Shown one piece after another: positions 51,501 through 59,851 of a DNA stretch of 62,276 nt (position 1 is the stretch's first letter; each line of letters starts with the position of its first letter). Source of the stretch: Nitrospira sp. UBA2083. Its GTDB lineage: Bacteria; Nitrospirota; Nitrospiria; Nitrospirales; Nitrospiraceae. Location: NCBI GenBank assembly GCA_002331625.1, contig DCZN01000083.1:34877-97152 (forward strand), read 5' to 3'. The notes under the pieces were generated by a model. It was not told where the DNA came from. It saw only the letters and a program-made list of their open reading frames with translations, and made no database searches. The translations under genes and the position numbers were made by a program.

Positions 51501-52891
51501 CGGTAAAATCGCCCTCCGGATACTTGTGAAATCAATTCCTCAACCCGCCGATTGACCGCGCTGAACGGATCCATGCAGAGGATCGTCTCCTCCCAATAGC
51601 CATTGAGCTTCAGATAGGTCCAATCGACCGTGTAGGATCGATTCTTCGCCCGTGCGAATCTGATGAAGTCGCCACGGACTTTCGCCCGTGTCGTCTGTGG
51701 AGGCGTCGACATCGCCCGCTGGACGGCCTCTTCCTCCACGACTCGTTCAATCAAACCACGAGACTCCATCAGATAATATAACCCCCGGGTCCGCTTCACA
51801 TCATGGAACTGCAAATCAAGGAGGAAGACCCTCGGATCGTCCCACCCACAGTCTTTCTTGTCCACGTATGATTGAATCAAATGCTTCTTCGTGACCCAGT
51901 CGACCTGATGCGTAAGCTGCATGGGATCGTCTTCCAACTGCTGAAGCACCGCTTCCCATTTGTCACACACATCATCGAGGGTCGGTTCATGCACCTGTTG
52001 CGCGAGATATTCCCTCGCCCGCTTCAGGTAGACCCGCTGAATCTCGATCGCCGTCATCTGCCGGCCATCATCAAGCTTCACTTTTTTCTTCAGCGTCGGA
52101 TCGCGGGAGACCTCGCGAATCGCCTTCACGGAGTCTTCCAACTCCATTCCATAGACCGTATAGCCCTCTTCGATCATCGACAGCACGAGCGCGGCTGTCC
52201 CTACCTTGAGGTACGTCGCATACTCGGACATGTTCGAGTCTCCGACGATGATATGGAGCCGCCGATAGCGCTCCGCATCGGAGTGGGGCTCATCGCGGGT
52301 GTTGATGATGCTCCTGGACGATGTCGTCGAGGAGGATGTCTTCTCATGAATGTGCTGTGCCCGCTGCGAGATAAAGTACTGCGGTTTCCCGGAGACTTTT
52401 AAGACTTTGCCGGCCCCGCTGAAGATCTGCCTGGTGACAAAAAACGGAATCAACTGTTCGGTGACTTTCCAAAAATCCACGTCACGCCGCATGAGGAAGT
52501 TTTCATGGCAGCCGTACGTATTGCCGAGCGAATCCGTGTTGTTCTTGAAAATATAGATTTCCCCGGACAGCCCTTCCTCGCGGAGCCGCTCTTCCGCCGC
52601 AGGCAAACAGGCCTCCAGCAACCGCTCCCCAGCCTTATCGTGCACCACCAGGTCCAGAATGTTGTCGCACTCGGGAGTCGAGTACTCGGGGTGACAGCCG
52701 GTATCTTGATAGAACCGCGCCCCGTTGACGAGAAACGCGTTGGACGGCCAGCTGTTGGGAATCAGGCCTTCAAAGATATATCCAAGCACTTTTTCCATGG
52801 GCAGATAGATACGCCCATTCGGCGAGAAAATGAGGCCGTATTCGTTCTCAAGACCGTAAATCCGCTGTTTCATGGGACCCGTCGCGATCAT
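51497..52891 (-). CDS. pafA: Pup ligase PafA
   Basis: A 464-residue carboxylate-amine ligase of the glutamine synthetase-like fold. Diagnostic motifs: RIYGLENEYGLIF at the N-terminus (metal Glu residues), QDTGCHPEYSTPECDN, YIFKNNTDSLGNTYGCHENFLM and INTRDEPHSDAERYRRLHIIVGDSNMSEY. It joins the C-terminal Glu of a Pup-like modifier to substrate lysines. It lacks the extra loop near residue 40-80 found in Dop, which separates the two paralogues. Met7 (52873) may be the real start. It is the last proteasome gene in the operon, 72 bases after prcA. Confidence 0.92.
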   Translation of the reverse strand: MIATGPMKQRIYGLENEYGLIFSPNGRIYLPMEKVLGYIFEGLIPNSWPSNAFLVNGARFYQDTGCHPEYSTPECDNILDLVVHDKAGERLLEACLPAAEERLREEGLSGEIYIFKNNTDSLGNTYGCHENFLMRRDVDFWKVTEQLIPFFVTRQIFSGAGKVLKVSGKPQYFISQRAQHIHEKTSSSTTSSRSIINTRDEPHSDAERYRRLHIIVGDSNMSEYATYLKVGTAALVLSMIEEGYTVYGMELEDSVKAIREVSRDPTLKKKVKLDDGRQMTAIEIQRVYLKRAREYLAQQVHEPTLDDVCDKWEAVLQQLEDDPMQLTHQVDWVTKKHLIQSYVDKKDCGWDDPRVFLLDLQFHDVKRTRGLYYLMESRGLIERVVEEEAVQRAMSTPPQTTRAKVRGDFIRFARAKNRSYTVDWTYLKLNGYWEETILCMDPFSAVNRRVEELISQVSGGRFYR

Positions 52892-52963
52892 ACCTGGACC
52901 CTACAGAGATTATACGCCCGGCCTGAAATCTTCAACAAAGGGAGCCTTTATGGAAGGCCGCGG

Positions 52964-53650
52964 CTAGGAAGGGAGGGCACGTCGAATGTCGTTGATCGAG
53001 AGGCGGCGAAACTTTCGGCCGGTCCTGGTACGGTCCAGCACCGCGACTTCCAACCCCTCCGGTTGGAGTTTTTGGTTGGCCGTTTGATCGAGAGCCGTCA
53101 CGCACAGTCGTAACGCGTCATCGAGCACCGGAGGCTGGCTCGGGCTTTTTTCCTTCAGGAACAATTGTACCGCCTCCGACCGCCCTCCGATCACGGCAAA
53201 ATTCTTTTCGTCGATGATGCTCCCGTCGAAGGAAATACGATAGATTTCGTTTGGATGGTTGTTCGCGCCGGTCTGGACGACCAGAATCTCCACCTCCAGC
53301 GGCTTCATTTCCTGGCTGAAGACGGTGCCCAGGCTTTGGGAGTAGCCGTTCGCCAGTGACCGCCCGGTCACATCTTCCCGGCTGTACATAAACCCTTTGA
53401 GATCAGCATGGCGGATCCCCGCCTTTCGAAGATTCTCAAATTCGCTGTACTTCCCGGCACCGGCAAACGCGATATTATCGTAAATCTCAGAGACTTTATG
53501 GAGGGATGCACTTGGATTGTCGGCGGTTAAGAGGATCCCGTCGACATACTCCATCGCGATGATTGAGCGGCCCTTGGCAATCCCCTTCTTGGCATACTCC
53601 GCCTTATCCTGCATCATCTGTTCAGGGGATACGTAATAGGGCATCGGCAT
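52964..53650 (-). CDS. prcA: Proteasome alpha subunit
   Basis: A 228-residue alpha-type subunit of the 20S core. The N-terminal helix region YYVSPEQMMQDKAEYAKKGIAKGRSIIAMEYVDGILLTADN and NPSASLHKVSEIYDNIAFAGAGKYSEFENLRKAGIRHAD are typical of actinobacterial PrcA. No propeptide and no catalytic Thr are present. Alpha rings gate the chamber and dock the ATPase. It is spaced only 2 bases from prcB. Confidence 0.95.
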   Translation of the reverse strand: MPMPYYVSPEQMMQDKAEYAKKGIAKGRSIIAMEYVDGILLTADNPSASLHKVSEIYDNIAFAGAGKYSEFENLRKAGIRHADLKGFMYSREDVTGRSLANGYSQSLGTVFSQEMKPLEVEILVVQTGANNHPNEIYRISFDGSIIDEKNFAVIGGRSEAVQLFLKEKSPSQPPVLDDALRLCVTALDQTANQKLQPEGLEVAVLDRTRTGRKFRRLSINDIRRALPS

Positions 53651-53652
53651 CG

Positions 53653-54468
53653 TTACGTCTCCCGTGAACGACGTGCCGCCATCACCGCGTCACACACAGT
53701 CCGCAGTGTCCCGTCGGCAACATCCGTGAGGCCTTGAGCGGTCACGATCTTTGCGGTGGGGTAGATGCCTCGGACGAGGTCGGGCCCACCGGTTCCCACA
53801 TCGTCGTCTGCCGCATTGTAGAGCGACAACAGGGCCAGCTTGATGGCATCCGCCTCGGAGAGATTGCGCTGAAAATGCTCCCGCATGGTGTTGCGAGCAT
53901 CTTTTCCACCGGATCCGATCGCATGGTAATCGGATTCTTCGTATCGCCCCCCGGTGATGTCATACTTAAAAATGCGTCCCTCGCCGCGTTTCAGGTCATA
54001 CCCGACGTACAACGGCATGACAACCAGCCCCTGAAAGACCATCGGCAGGTTGGCCTTCACCATCTGGCCCAGCTTATTGGCCTTCCCCTCACACGACAGC
54101 GGCACACCCTCCAGCTTTTCGTAATGCTCCAGTTCGGTCTGAAACAACTTGGCCATCTCGATACAGGGACCGGCGGCTCCCGCGATCGCCATAGCCGACC
54201 ACTCATCAATTTTGAAGACCTTTTCAATCCGACGATCCGCGATCTGAAATCCTTCCGTGGCCCGGCGATCACCGGCAATGATGACCCCTTCCTGATACTT
54301 GATCGCCAGCACGGTCGTGGCAATAGGCACCGTGACCGTCCCGTTGGTTCGCGCCTGATCGGCAAACGGCCCAGCGCCTTGGGTTCCCAGTGCCAATCCT
54401 GGGTAGTGTTTCGAGAGAAACTCTACAAAACTGGAACCGTCGTGGTCGGGAAGGTGGGGTAACTTCAT
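53653..54468 (-). CDS. prcB: Proteasome beta subunit
   Basis: A 271-residue beta subunit with a propeptide of 50 residues. Cleavage before Thr51 in PIATTVLAIKYQEGV would expose the N-terminal nucleophile. Further landmarks are VIIAGDRRATEGFQIADRRIEKVF (conserved Asp and Lys) and YHAIGSGGKDARNTM. Beta rings provide the proteolytic sites. The start is ATG 54468 after AAGG. The upstream spacer to dop holds a 124-bp repeat. Confidence 0.95.
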   Translation of the reverse strand: MKLPHLPDHDGSSFVEFLSKHYPGLALGTQGAGPFADQARTNGTVTVPIATTVLAIKYQEGVIIAGDRRATEGFQIADRRIEKVFKIDEWSAMAIAGAAGPCIEMAKLFQTELEHYEKLEGVPLSCEGKANKLGQMVKANLPMVFQGLVVMPLYVGYDLKRGEGRIFKYDITGGRYEESDYHAIGSGGKDARNTMREHFQRNLSEADAIKLALLSLYNAADDDVGTGGPDLVRGIYPTAKIVTAQGLTDVADGTLRTVCDAVMAARRSRET

Positions 54469-54480
54469 CGTGGCCTTAAC

Positions 54481-54604
54481 AGGATGTTGAAAAAGTCCGC
54501 CAGCTTCGTTCTCGCGTCGTTCAGAGGCTCAACATACGGGACACAGTATGCCTCGCCTCTTCGCTCGCTGCGGGGCCTTGCTGGACAGCCTTTTTGACCA
54601 TCCT
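54481..54604. repeat. 124-bp imperfect palindromic repeat element in the dop-prcB gap
   Basis: The ends are imperfect inverted repeats of about 21 bases: AGGATGTTGAAAAAGTCC at the left, and the reverse complement of the right end reads AGGATGGTCAAAAAGG. Inner parts also pair (GAGGC...CATAC with GTATG...GCCTC), so the whole unit could fold as a long hairpin. A degenerate half-copy lies at about 45990-46018. From memory, similar units are common between genes of Nitrospira genomes. It carries no transposase. Confidence 0.75.
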
Positions 54605-54698
54605 GTGAGCGATCTTCGTTGATCTATTATCTTCCATGGTGCGGTGCATTGCGGCCATGTTGAAGTAGTTGCAAGCAGCTTCCGACAAGCATCGTTTG

Positions 54699-56198
54699 TC
54701 ACACCTTGAGCTTTTCCAAAAGCGCATCCACCGAATCAGCGGCATCGAGCAGCGCTTGCGTCAACGTTTGCGTTCCACGATGGGGATCCATCAGCGGCAC
54801 TTTCTTGATCGTCGTATCGCCCGCGTCGAACAGGACCGACGTCCAACTGGCACCATACAACGACTTCGCGAACTTACTGACACAGCGTCCACGAAAATAC
54901 GCTCTGGTTCCCGTCGGCGGATGGAACTCCGCACGTTGGATTTCTTCTTCGTCCACGATCCGTTCGATGAGTTGGCTGCGCTCCAACGTGTAAAAGAGTC
55001 CTTTCTCAGGACGCACATCATGGTACTGGAGATTCATCAGCTTCACGCGCGGATCATCCCATCCACACGCTTTCCGCTCCATGTACGACTCGATCAGATG
55101 TCGCTTTGCCACCCAATCCAACGATTGCACCAACAACCGCGGATCGCGTTCGAGTGTATTCAGGACGCTCTCCCACCGGAGCAGCACATCCTGCGTGGTG
55201 GCACTGTGCGGTTGGGAGGCGTAAAACGTTTTCGCCGCACTCAGATAGGCCCGCTGGATCGCGAGCGCCGTGGAAGGTCTCCCACCGGCGAGCTTGACCG
55301 TCTGCTTCACCTCCAAGTCCCTCGACACCTGCTTGAACACACGGACCGGCTCATCGAGTTCGATCTGCGGCAGATCAGCACCGGCTTCCAGCAGATGCAA
55401 GACGACGTCCCACGTTCCCACCTTCAGATAGGTGGAGAGCTCCGCCATATTGGCGTCGCCGGTGATGACATGCAACCTCCGGAACCGTGCGGCATCAGCA
55501 TGCGGTTCGTCGCGCGTATTGATGATCGGACGCTTGACCATCGTGTTGAGGTCCATGAGACACTCAAAAAAGTCCGCGCGCTGTGAGATTTGATATTCCG
55601 TTGGACTGGTCTGATTTTCAGCTCCGACTTTTCCTGCCCCGGTAAAGATCGGCCTGGTGACAAGAAAGGGCGTCAAGACCCGCGCGATCCGGTCGAACGG
55701 CACGGTCCTCGCTACGAGATAGTTTTCATGGTACCCGTAGCTGTTGCCTTTGCCATCGGAATTATTCTTATAGAGAATGTAGGGCTCTGCTCCCCGCACG
55801 CGGGCCATTTCTTGAAGGCATTTGGCCAGGATACGCTCTCCAACCCGTTCAAACGCCACGACCTCTCGTGCATGTGAACATTCGGGAGTCGAGTACTCCG
55901 GATGCGCCCCATCCACATACAGGCGCCCCCCGTTGGCCAAGACTTTGTTCAGCTGTCGGTTATAATCGGGATTGGGACGCTCTCGCTCACCATCCACTTC
56001 AAAACCCCGGGCATCCAACAGCGGGTTCTCATTCTCATAGTCCCACAGGGCTCCTGGTGCCGAAAGTCCTGGGTAGTGTCCGATCACGGCAAATGAACCG
56101 GACACCGGATCCATGGCGGACATATCTCTCGCGGCAATCCCAAACTCGGTTTCGGTGCCGAGCACACGGGCAGAGTTCATTGAGGTCTGTTCGCTCAT
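54699..56198 (-). CDS. dop: Depupylase/deamidase Dop
   Basis: A 499-residue paralogue of PafA from ATG 56198; the frame is open to 56237. The N-terminus has ARVLGTETEFGIAARD. A Dop-type insertion follows at about residues 28-78, including AVIGHYPGL and WDYENENPLLDARGFE, then LYVDGAHPEYSTPECSH and YILYKNNSDGKGNSYGYHENYL. The loop and the HAHPEYSTPE-like motif separate it from PafA. It removes Pup from targets and can deamidate Pup-Gln. The gene follows mpa by 7 bases. The 230-base gap after it is where pup usually sits. Confidence 0.93.
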   Translation of the reverse strand: MSEQTSMNSARVLGTETEFGIAARDMSAMDPVSGSFAVIGHYPGLSAPGALWDYENENPLLDARGFEVDGERERPNPDYNRQLNKVLANGGRLYVDGAHPEYSTPECSHAREVVAFERVGERILAKCLQEMARVRGAEPYILYKNNSDGKGNSYGYHENYLVARTVPFDRIARVLTPFLVTRPIFTGAGKVGAENQTSPTEYQISQRADFFECLMDLNTMVKRPIINTRDEPHADAARFRRLHVITGDANMAELSTYLKVGTWDVVLHLLEAGADLPQIELDEPVRVFKQVSRDLEVKQTVKLAGGRPSTALAIQRAYLSAAKTFYASQPHSATTQDVLLRWESVLNTLERDPRLLVQSLDWVAKRHLIESYMERKACGWDDPRVKLMNLQYHDVRPEKGLFYTLERSQLIERIVDEEEIQRAEFHPPTGTRAYFRGRCVSKFAKSLYGASWTSVLFDAGDTTIKKVPLMDPHRGTQTLTQALLDAADSVDALLEKLKV

Positions 56199-56205
56199 AG
56201 GCTCG

Positions 56206-57975
56206 TTAGAGATAGTGGCCGGTACTGATTGTTTCAATCTGACGATGTTCTGCCGGCCCGCCGCTGATGGTGCGAAGATGAATGATCTTCTCGCCCTTCT
56301 TACCGGCCACCTTCGCCCAATCGTCCGGATTGGTGGTGTTGGGAAGGTCTTCGTGTTCCTTGAACTCTTCCCGAATGGCTCGAATCAAGTCATCCGACCG
56401 CAGACCGGTTCCTTCTTGAGCGATCGCGCGCTTGACGGCGAATTTTTTTGCCCGCGAGACGATCCCTTCGATCAACGCGCCGCTGGCAAAGTCTTTAAAA
56501 TACAGGACTTCCTTTTCGCCGTTGGCATACGTCACCTCGATGAACTTGTTTTCTTCGCTGGCAGCATACATCGTATCGACGGTCAGCGATGTCAGCTGAT
56601 CCACCAGAGCTTGCCGGTCCCCTCGATGACGGTCCAAATCCTCCGCAGCGAATGGGAGGTCGGTCGAGATGTACTTCGAGAAAATATCTCGGGCAGCGGT
56701 CATATCCGGCCGGCCCACCTTCACTTTGACATCCAAACGGCCGGCACGCAGCACAGCGGGGTCGATCAGGTCTTGACGATTACTAGCGCCGATCACGATG
56801 ACGTTGCGCAGGCGTTCGACGCCATCGATCTCCGAAAGAAATTGCGGCACAATGGTGGACTCGATATCCGAAGAGATTCCAGTCCCGCGCGTCCGGAAGA
56901 GCGCGTCCATCTCGTCAAAAAAGACGATGACCAGGTGGCCATCCTCGGCTCGTTCCTTGGCTTTTTTAAACACCTCGCGAACCTGGCGCTCCGACTCTCC
57001 CACATATTTATTGAGAAGCTCCGGGCCCTTCACATGCAGAAAGTAGCTCCGAATCTCTTTCCCGGCTCGATCACCCAACTTTTTGGCGATCGAGTTGGCG
57101 ACGGCCTTTGCAATCAGCGTTTTTCCGCAACCGGGCGGGCCATAGAGCAGGACCCCCTTCGGCGCACTGAGCTTGTACTCAGAGAATATGTTGGGATACA
57201 AGAAAGGAAGCTCCACGGCATCGCGTACCTGTTCCAGTTCCTTTTGAAGCCCGCCGATGTGTGCATAGTCGACATCCGGAACTTCCTCCAACACCAATTC
57301 TTCGGCTTCAGACTTCGGCAGTTTTTCGATCACATATCCGGAACGAGCGTCATACAGCAGATGATCTCCCACACTCAACCGTTCAGCAAGCAAGGGGTCA
57401 CCCAGCTCAGCCACTTTCTCCTCGTCGAAGTGGAGCGTGACCAATGCCCGTCCTCCCTCCAGCACATCTTTGAGTCGAACCACCTCTCCCTGACTGTCAA
57501 ACCCCTTCACCTCGATCACATTGAGCGCTTCGTTCAGCACAACTTCTCGCCCCTTCCGGAGCTCAGTCCGCTTGATCGAAGGATGCAGGCTGACCTTCAT
57601 TTTTCGACCTGACACATACACATTTCCCGTGCCGTCTTCATTCATGCTGGAAAAGATGGCATAGGCCGACGGCGGCGCGGTGAGCTTTTCCACCTCAGCC
57701 CGTAGGGCCTCGATCTGAGCCTTTGCCTCTTGCAGCGTCGAAACAAGTTTTTCGTTTTGCTTGGTCGCCTGGTCGAGTTGATACCGTGACTGATACAACC
57801 GACGGATCTCTTCTTCCATCGATTGAATCTGAACGCGAAGTTTGTCGAGCTCCCGAGCTTGTTCGTCGCTCTTATGAGTCATCTCCCCCTCACCCTCAGA
57901 CAACCGCTTGGTAATCTTCTTGACAGAATCTCGGAGGGACCGGAGTCGATTTGGCTGACCCTTACTTTCCGCCAT
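56206..57975 (-). CDS. mpa: Proteasome-associated ATPase (Mpa/ARC)
   Basis: A 589-residue AAA+ unfoldase from ATG 57975; the frame is open to 57990. Order of parts: an N-terminal coiled coil (about 30-95, EEEIRRLYQSRYQLDQATKQNEKL and on) that binds Pup in relatives; two OB folds (about 100-230); and the AAA domain with Walker A LLYGPPGCGKTLIAKAV, Walker B VIVFFDEMDALF and arginine-finger region VLRAGRLDVKVKV. The C-terminus is GHYL, comparable to the GQYL tail that docks the actinobacterial ATPase on PrcA. It is the first gene of the proteasome operon. Confidence 0.95.
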   Translation of the reverse strand: MAESKGQPNRLRSLRDSVKKITKRLSEGEGEMTHKSDEQARELDKLRVQIQSMEEEIRRLYQSRYQLDQATKQNEKLVSTLQEAKAQIEALRAEVEKLTAPPSAYAIFSSMNEDGTGNVYVSGRKMKVSLHPSIKRTELRKGREVVLNEALNVIEVKGFDSQGEVVRLKDVLEGGRALVTLHFDEEKVAELGDPLLAERLSVGDHLLYDARSGYVIEKLPKSEAEELVLEEVPDVDYAHIGGLQKELEQVRDAVELPFLYPNIFSEYKLSAPKGVLLYGPPGCGKTLIAKAVANSIAKKLGDRAGKEIRSYFLHVKGPELLNKYVGESERQVREVFKKAKERAEDGHLVIVFFDEMDALFRTRGTGISSDIESTIVPQFLSEIDGVERLRNVIVIGASNRQDLIDPAVLRAGRLDVKVKVGRPDMTAARDIFSKYISTDLPFAAEDLDRHRGDRQALVDQLTSLTVDTMYAASEENKFIEVTYANGEKEVLYFKDFASGALIEGIVSRAKKFAVKRAIAQEGTGLRSDDLIRAIREEFKEHEDLPNTTNPDDWAKVAGKKGEKIIHLRTISGGPAEHRQIETISTGHYL

Positions 57976-58036
57976 ATTAGGACGACACAACCGGGTCCAG
58001 ACATCGAGCCTGAGCGAGAGTCAATCTGGTCGTTGG

Positions 58037-58065
58037 ATTCTAACACTCGACCTAGGGGTGGTCAA
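58037..58065 (-). promoter_or_regulatory. Promoter of the proteasome operon
   Basis: On the minus strand TTGACC (58065-58060) is followed after 17 bases by TAGAAT (58042-58037). Each box matches 5 of 6 consensus bases. The predicted start near 58030 gives mpa a leader of about 55 bases. It is the only good promoter visible between thiE and the M23 gene. Confidence 0.65.
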
Positions 58066-58115
58066 CTCTAACGGACGATCTCACACGCGACATCAGCGCG
58101 TAGAACGGTGATGTA

Positions 58116-58742
58116 TCACGCGTCCAGCGTCTGCATGAAGGCACGAACGGCTGCGCCGATGTCATCGTGGGTCAGGAGTGCACCGATCACCGCCACGCCA
58201 TGAGCGCCTGCTCGGCGAACCTCACGCACACGATCGCTCGTGATCCCTCCGATGGCAAAGACAGGAAGAGCAGATTGGCGACAGACCTCAGCAAGCAACT
58301 CAAGTCCCAGCGGAGATCCGAATGCACGTTTTGACGGCGTATCGAAAATGGGACCGAACACCACGTAATCGGCCCCACCTTGATTCGCACAGCGGACGTC
58401 CTCAGCCGAATGTGTCGAAATGCCGATCAAACGACGTGATCCGATCAGCCGGCGAACAGGAACAGGAGGCACGCTGTCGGAACGAAGATGCACGCCGTCC
58501 AAATTCAGCGCCAGCATGAGATCAACGCGATCGTTGATGATCAGAGGAACGGCGTGCGGCGTCGTGACTGCCTGAATTTCCTGTGCCAGAGAGAGGAGAT
58601 CTTTCGTCGACAGGTCACGCTCTCGCAGTTGAATCGCCGGCAACCCGGCACCGACTGCCTGTCGAATAAGAGATGGGAGAGATCGACCGCTTGTTTGAGT
58701 CCTGTCTGTTACGAGCAGCAGGCGGAAGTTAACTGATGGCAT
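58116..58742 (-). CDS. thiE: Thiamine phosphate synthase
   Basis: A 208-residue TIM-barrel enzyme that joins HMP-pyrophosphate and thiazole phosphate. Motifs: GLPAIQLRERDLSTKDLLSLAQEI (pyrophosphate and Mg site), INDRVDLMLALNLDGVHL, RLIGISTHSAEDVRCANQGGADYVVFGPIFDT and PVFAIGGITSDRVREVRRAGAHGVAVIGALL. Length is normal. It lies 98 bases after thiG in the same direction. Confidence 0.95.
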   Translation of the reverse strand: MPSVNFRLLLVTDRTQTSGRSLPSLIRQAVGAGLPAIQLRERDLSTKDLLSLAQEIQAVTTPHAVPLIINDRVDLMLALNLDGVHLRSDSVPPVPVRRLIGSRRLIGISTHSAEDVRCANQGGADYVVFGPIFDTPSKRAFGSPLGLELLAEVCRQSALPVFAIGGITSDRVREVRRAGAHGVAVIGALLTHDDIGAAVRAFMQTLDA

Positions 58743-58766
58743 GTCCGAAGCCGATTAGGGGTAACC

Positions 58767-58829
58767 GGTGAGGCGTGAGAAATTTGACGAGCAGTTCTTT
58801 CTTCGATCTTTCACCTCTCACCCTTCACC
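58767..58829. repeat. Inverted repeat in the thiG-thiE gap
   Basis: GGTGAGGCGTGAGA (58767-58780) pairs imperfectly with TCTCACCCTTCACC (58816-58829). The right-hand part (TTTCACCTCTCAC from 58809) also occurs at 28263 at the end of the DUF374 gene, so it is a dispersed motif. The hairpin could act as an attenuator or RNA-stability element between thiG and thiE. Confidence 0.5.
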
Positions 58830-58840
58830 CCGTACAGGCT

Positions 58841-59614
58841 TTACAGCATTCCTTCGATCGGGCTACTCGCCGTCGCGTAGAGTTTCCTGGGAATACGGCC
58901 GGCTTTGTACGCCAAGCGACCGGCATGCACGGCATGCCTCATCGCCTCCGCCATCGCGATCGGATCTTGCGCACCAGCAATGGCCGTATTCATCAGCACC
59001 GCGTCGGCGCCATACTCCATTGCCAGGGCGGCGTCGGATGCAGTTCCCACACCCGCATCAACGATGATCGGAACTTTGACGGTTTCCATGATGATTTTCA
59101 GATTGTACGGATTCCGGATCCCCAGCCCGGATCCGATGGGCGCCGCTAGGGGCATGACTGCCGGGCATCCAATATCCACGAGCTTCTTGGCCACGATGGG
59201 ATCGTCATTCGTGTATGGAAGGACAATGAACCCTTCTTTAATGAGAATCTTAGCCGCTTCGATTAAGCCGGCCGTATCCGGGAACAGGGTTTTCTCATCG
59301 CCGAGCACTTCCAACTTCACCAAGTCGGAGACGCCGGCTGCTCGGGCCAACCGCGAGTACCGCACCGCATCCTCCACGGTGTAACATCCGGCCGTATTGG
59401 GCAAGATCGTGTATTTCTTCGGATCGATGTAGTCGAGCAGATTGTCCTTCGATCGATCCGTGATGTTGACCCGACGCACCGCGACCGTCACGACATCGGC
59501 GCCGGAGGCTTCAATAGCCTTTTGCGTCTCGACAAAATCTTTATATTTTCCCGTTCCAACCCATAACCGGGACTTGAATTCACGCCCAGCAATAATCAGC
59601 CGATCGTCCGCCAT
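58841..59614 (-). CDS. thiG: Thiazole synthase
   Basis: A 257-residue TIM-barrel protein that forms the thiazole phosphate from DXP, dehydroglycine or iminoglycine, and sulfur from ThiS. It starts [25 protein letters not shown] and has [56 protein letters not shown] and [33 protein letters not shown]. Length is typical. It is 11 bases after thiS. Confidence 0.96.
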   Translation of the reverse strand: MADDRLIIAGREFKSRLWVGTGKYKDFVETQKAIEASGADVVTVAVRRVNITDRSKDNLLDYIDPKKYTILPNTAGCYTVEDAVRYSRLARAAGVSDLVKLEVLGDEKTLFPDTAGLIEAAKILIKEGFIVLPYTNDDPIVAKKLVDIGCPAVMPLAAPIGSGLGIRNPYNLKIIMETVKVPIIVDAGVGTASDAALAMEYGADAVLMNTAIAGAQDPIAMAEAMRHAVHAGRLAYKAGRIPRKLYATASSPIEGML

Positions 59615-59625
59615 GTTGCCCTCTC

Positions 59626-59844
59626 TTAGGATGATCCGCCCCCGATGAAACTCATAATCTCAACCCGATCTCCGTCCTGAAGCAGCCGTTGATCGAAAAC
59701 TGCACGATCAAGAATTTCAAGATTCAGTTCCACTGCGACACGTTCAATCTTGATGTCCAATTCTCTCAATAACTCTGCGACCGAGGCACCACTACGCCAG
59801 GTCCGCGGTTCGCCGTTGACATGGATATTAACGGCATTTTGCAT
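59626..59844 (-). CDS. thiS: Sulfur carrier protein ThiS with a Gly-Gly-Gly-Ser-Ser end
   Basis: A 72-residue ubiquitin-fold sulfur carrier: [37 protein letters not shown], then [11 protein letters not shown] followed by Ser-Ser and stop. Standard ThiS ends in Gly-Gly, whose carboxyl is converted to a thiocarboxylate. Here two Ser must be removed or the chemistry differs. ATG 59844 is preferred: it matches the family start and lies 7 bases after a strong promoter. Earlier Mets at 59868 and 59853 overlap that promoter. Confidence 0.92.
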   Translation of the reverse strand: MQNAVNIHVNGEPRTWRSGASVAELLRELDIKIERVAVELNLEILDRAVFDQRLLQDGDRVEIMSFIGGGSS

Positions 59845-59851
59845 GCCTCTC

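Noticed and set aside
54521..54745. Open frame of 74 codons in the dop-prcB gap as a candidate Pup gene
   Set aside because: Its sequence is basic and hydrophobic without a Gly-Gln or Gly-Glu end, it overlaps dop in another frame, and most of it is the palindromic repeat element.
56113..57612. A 499-codon plus-strand open frame across mpa
   Set aside because: It is antisense to a clear AAA+ ATPase and shows no domain. It arises from codon bias in the GC-rich coding strand.
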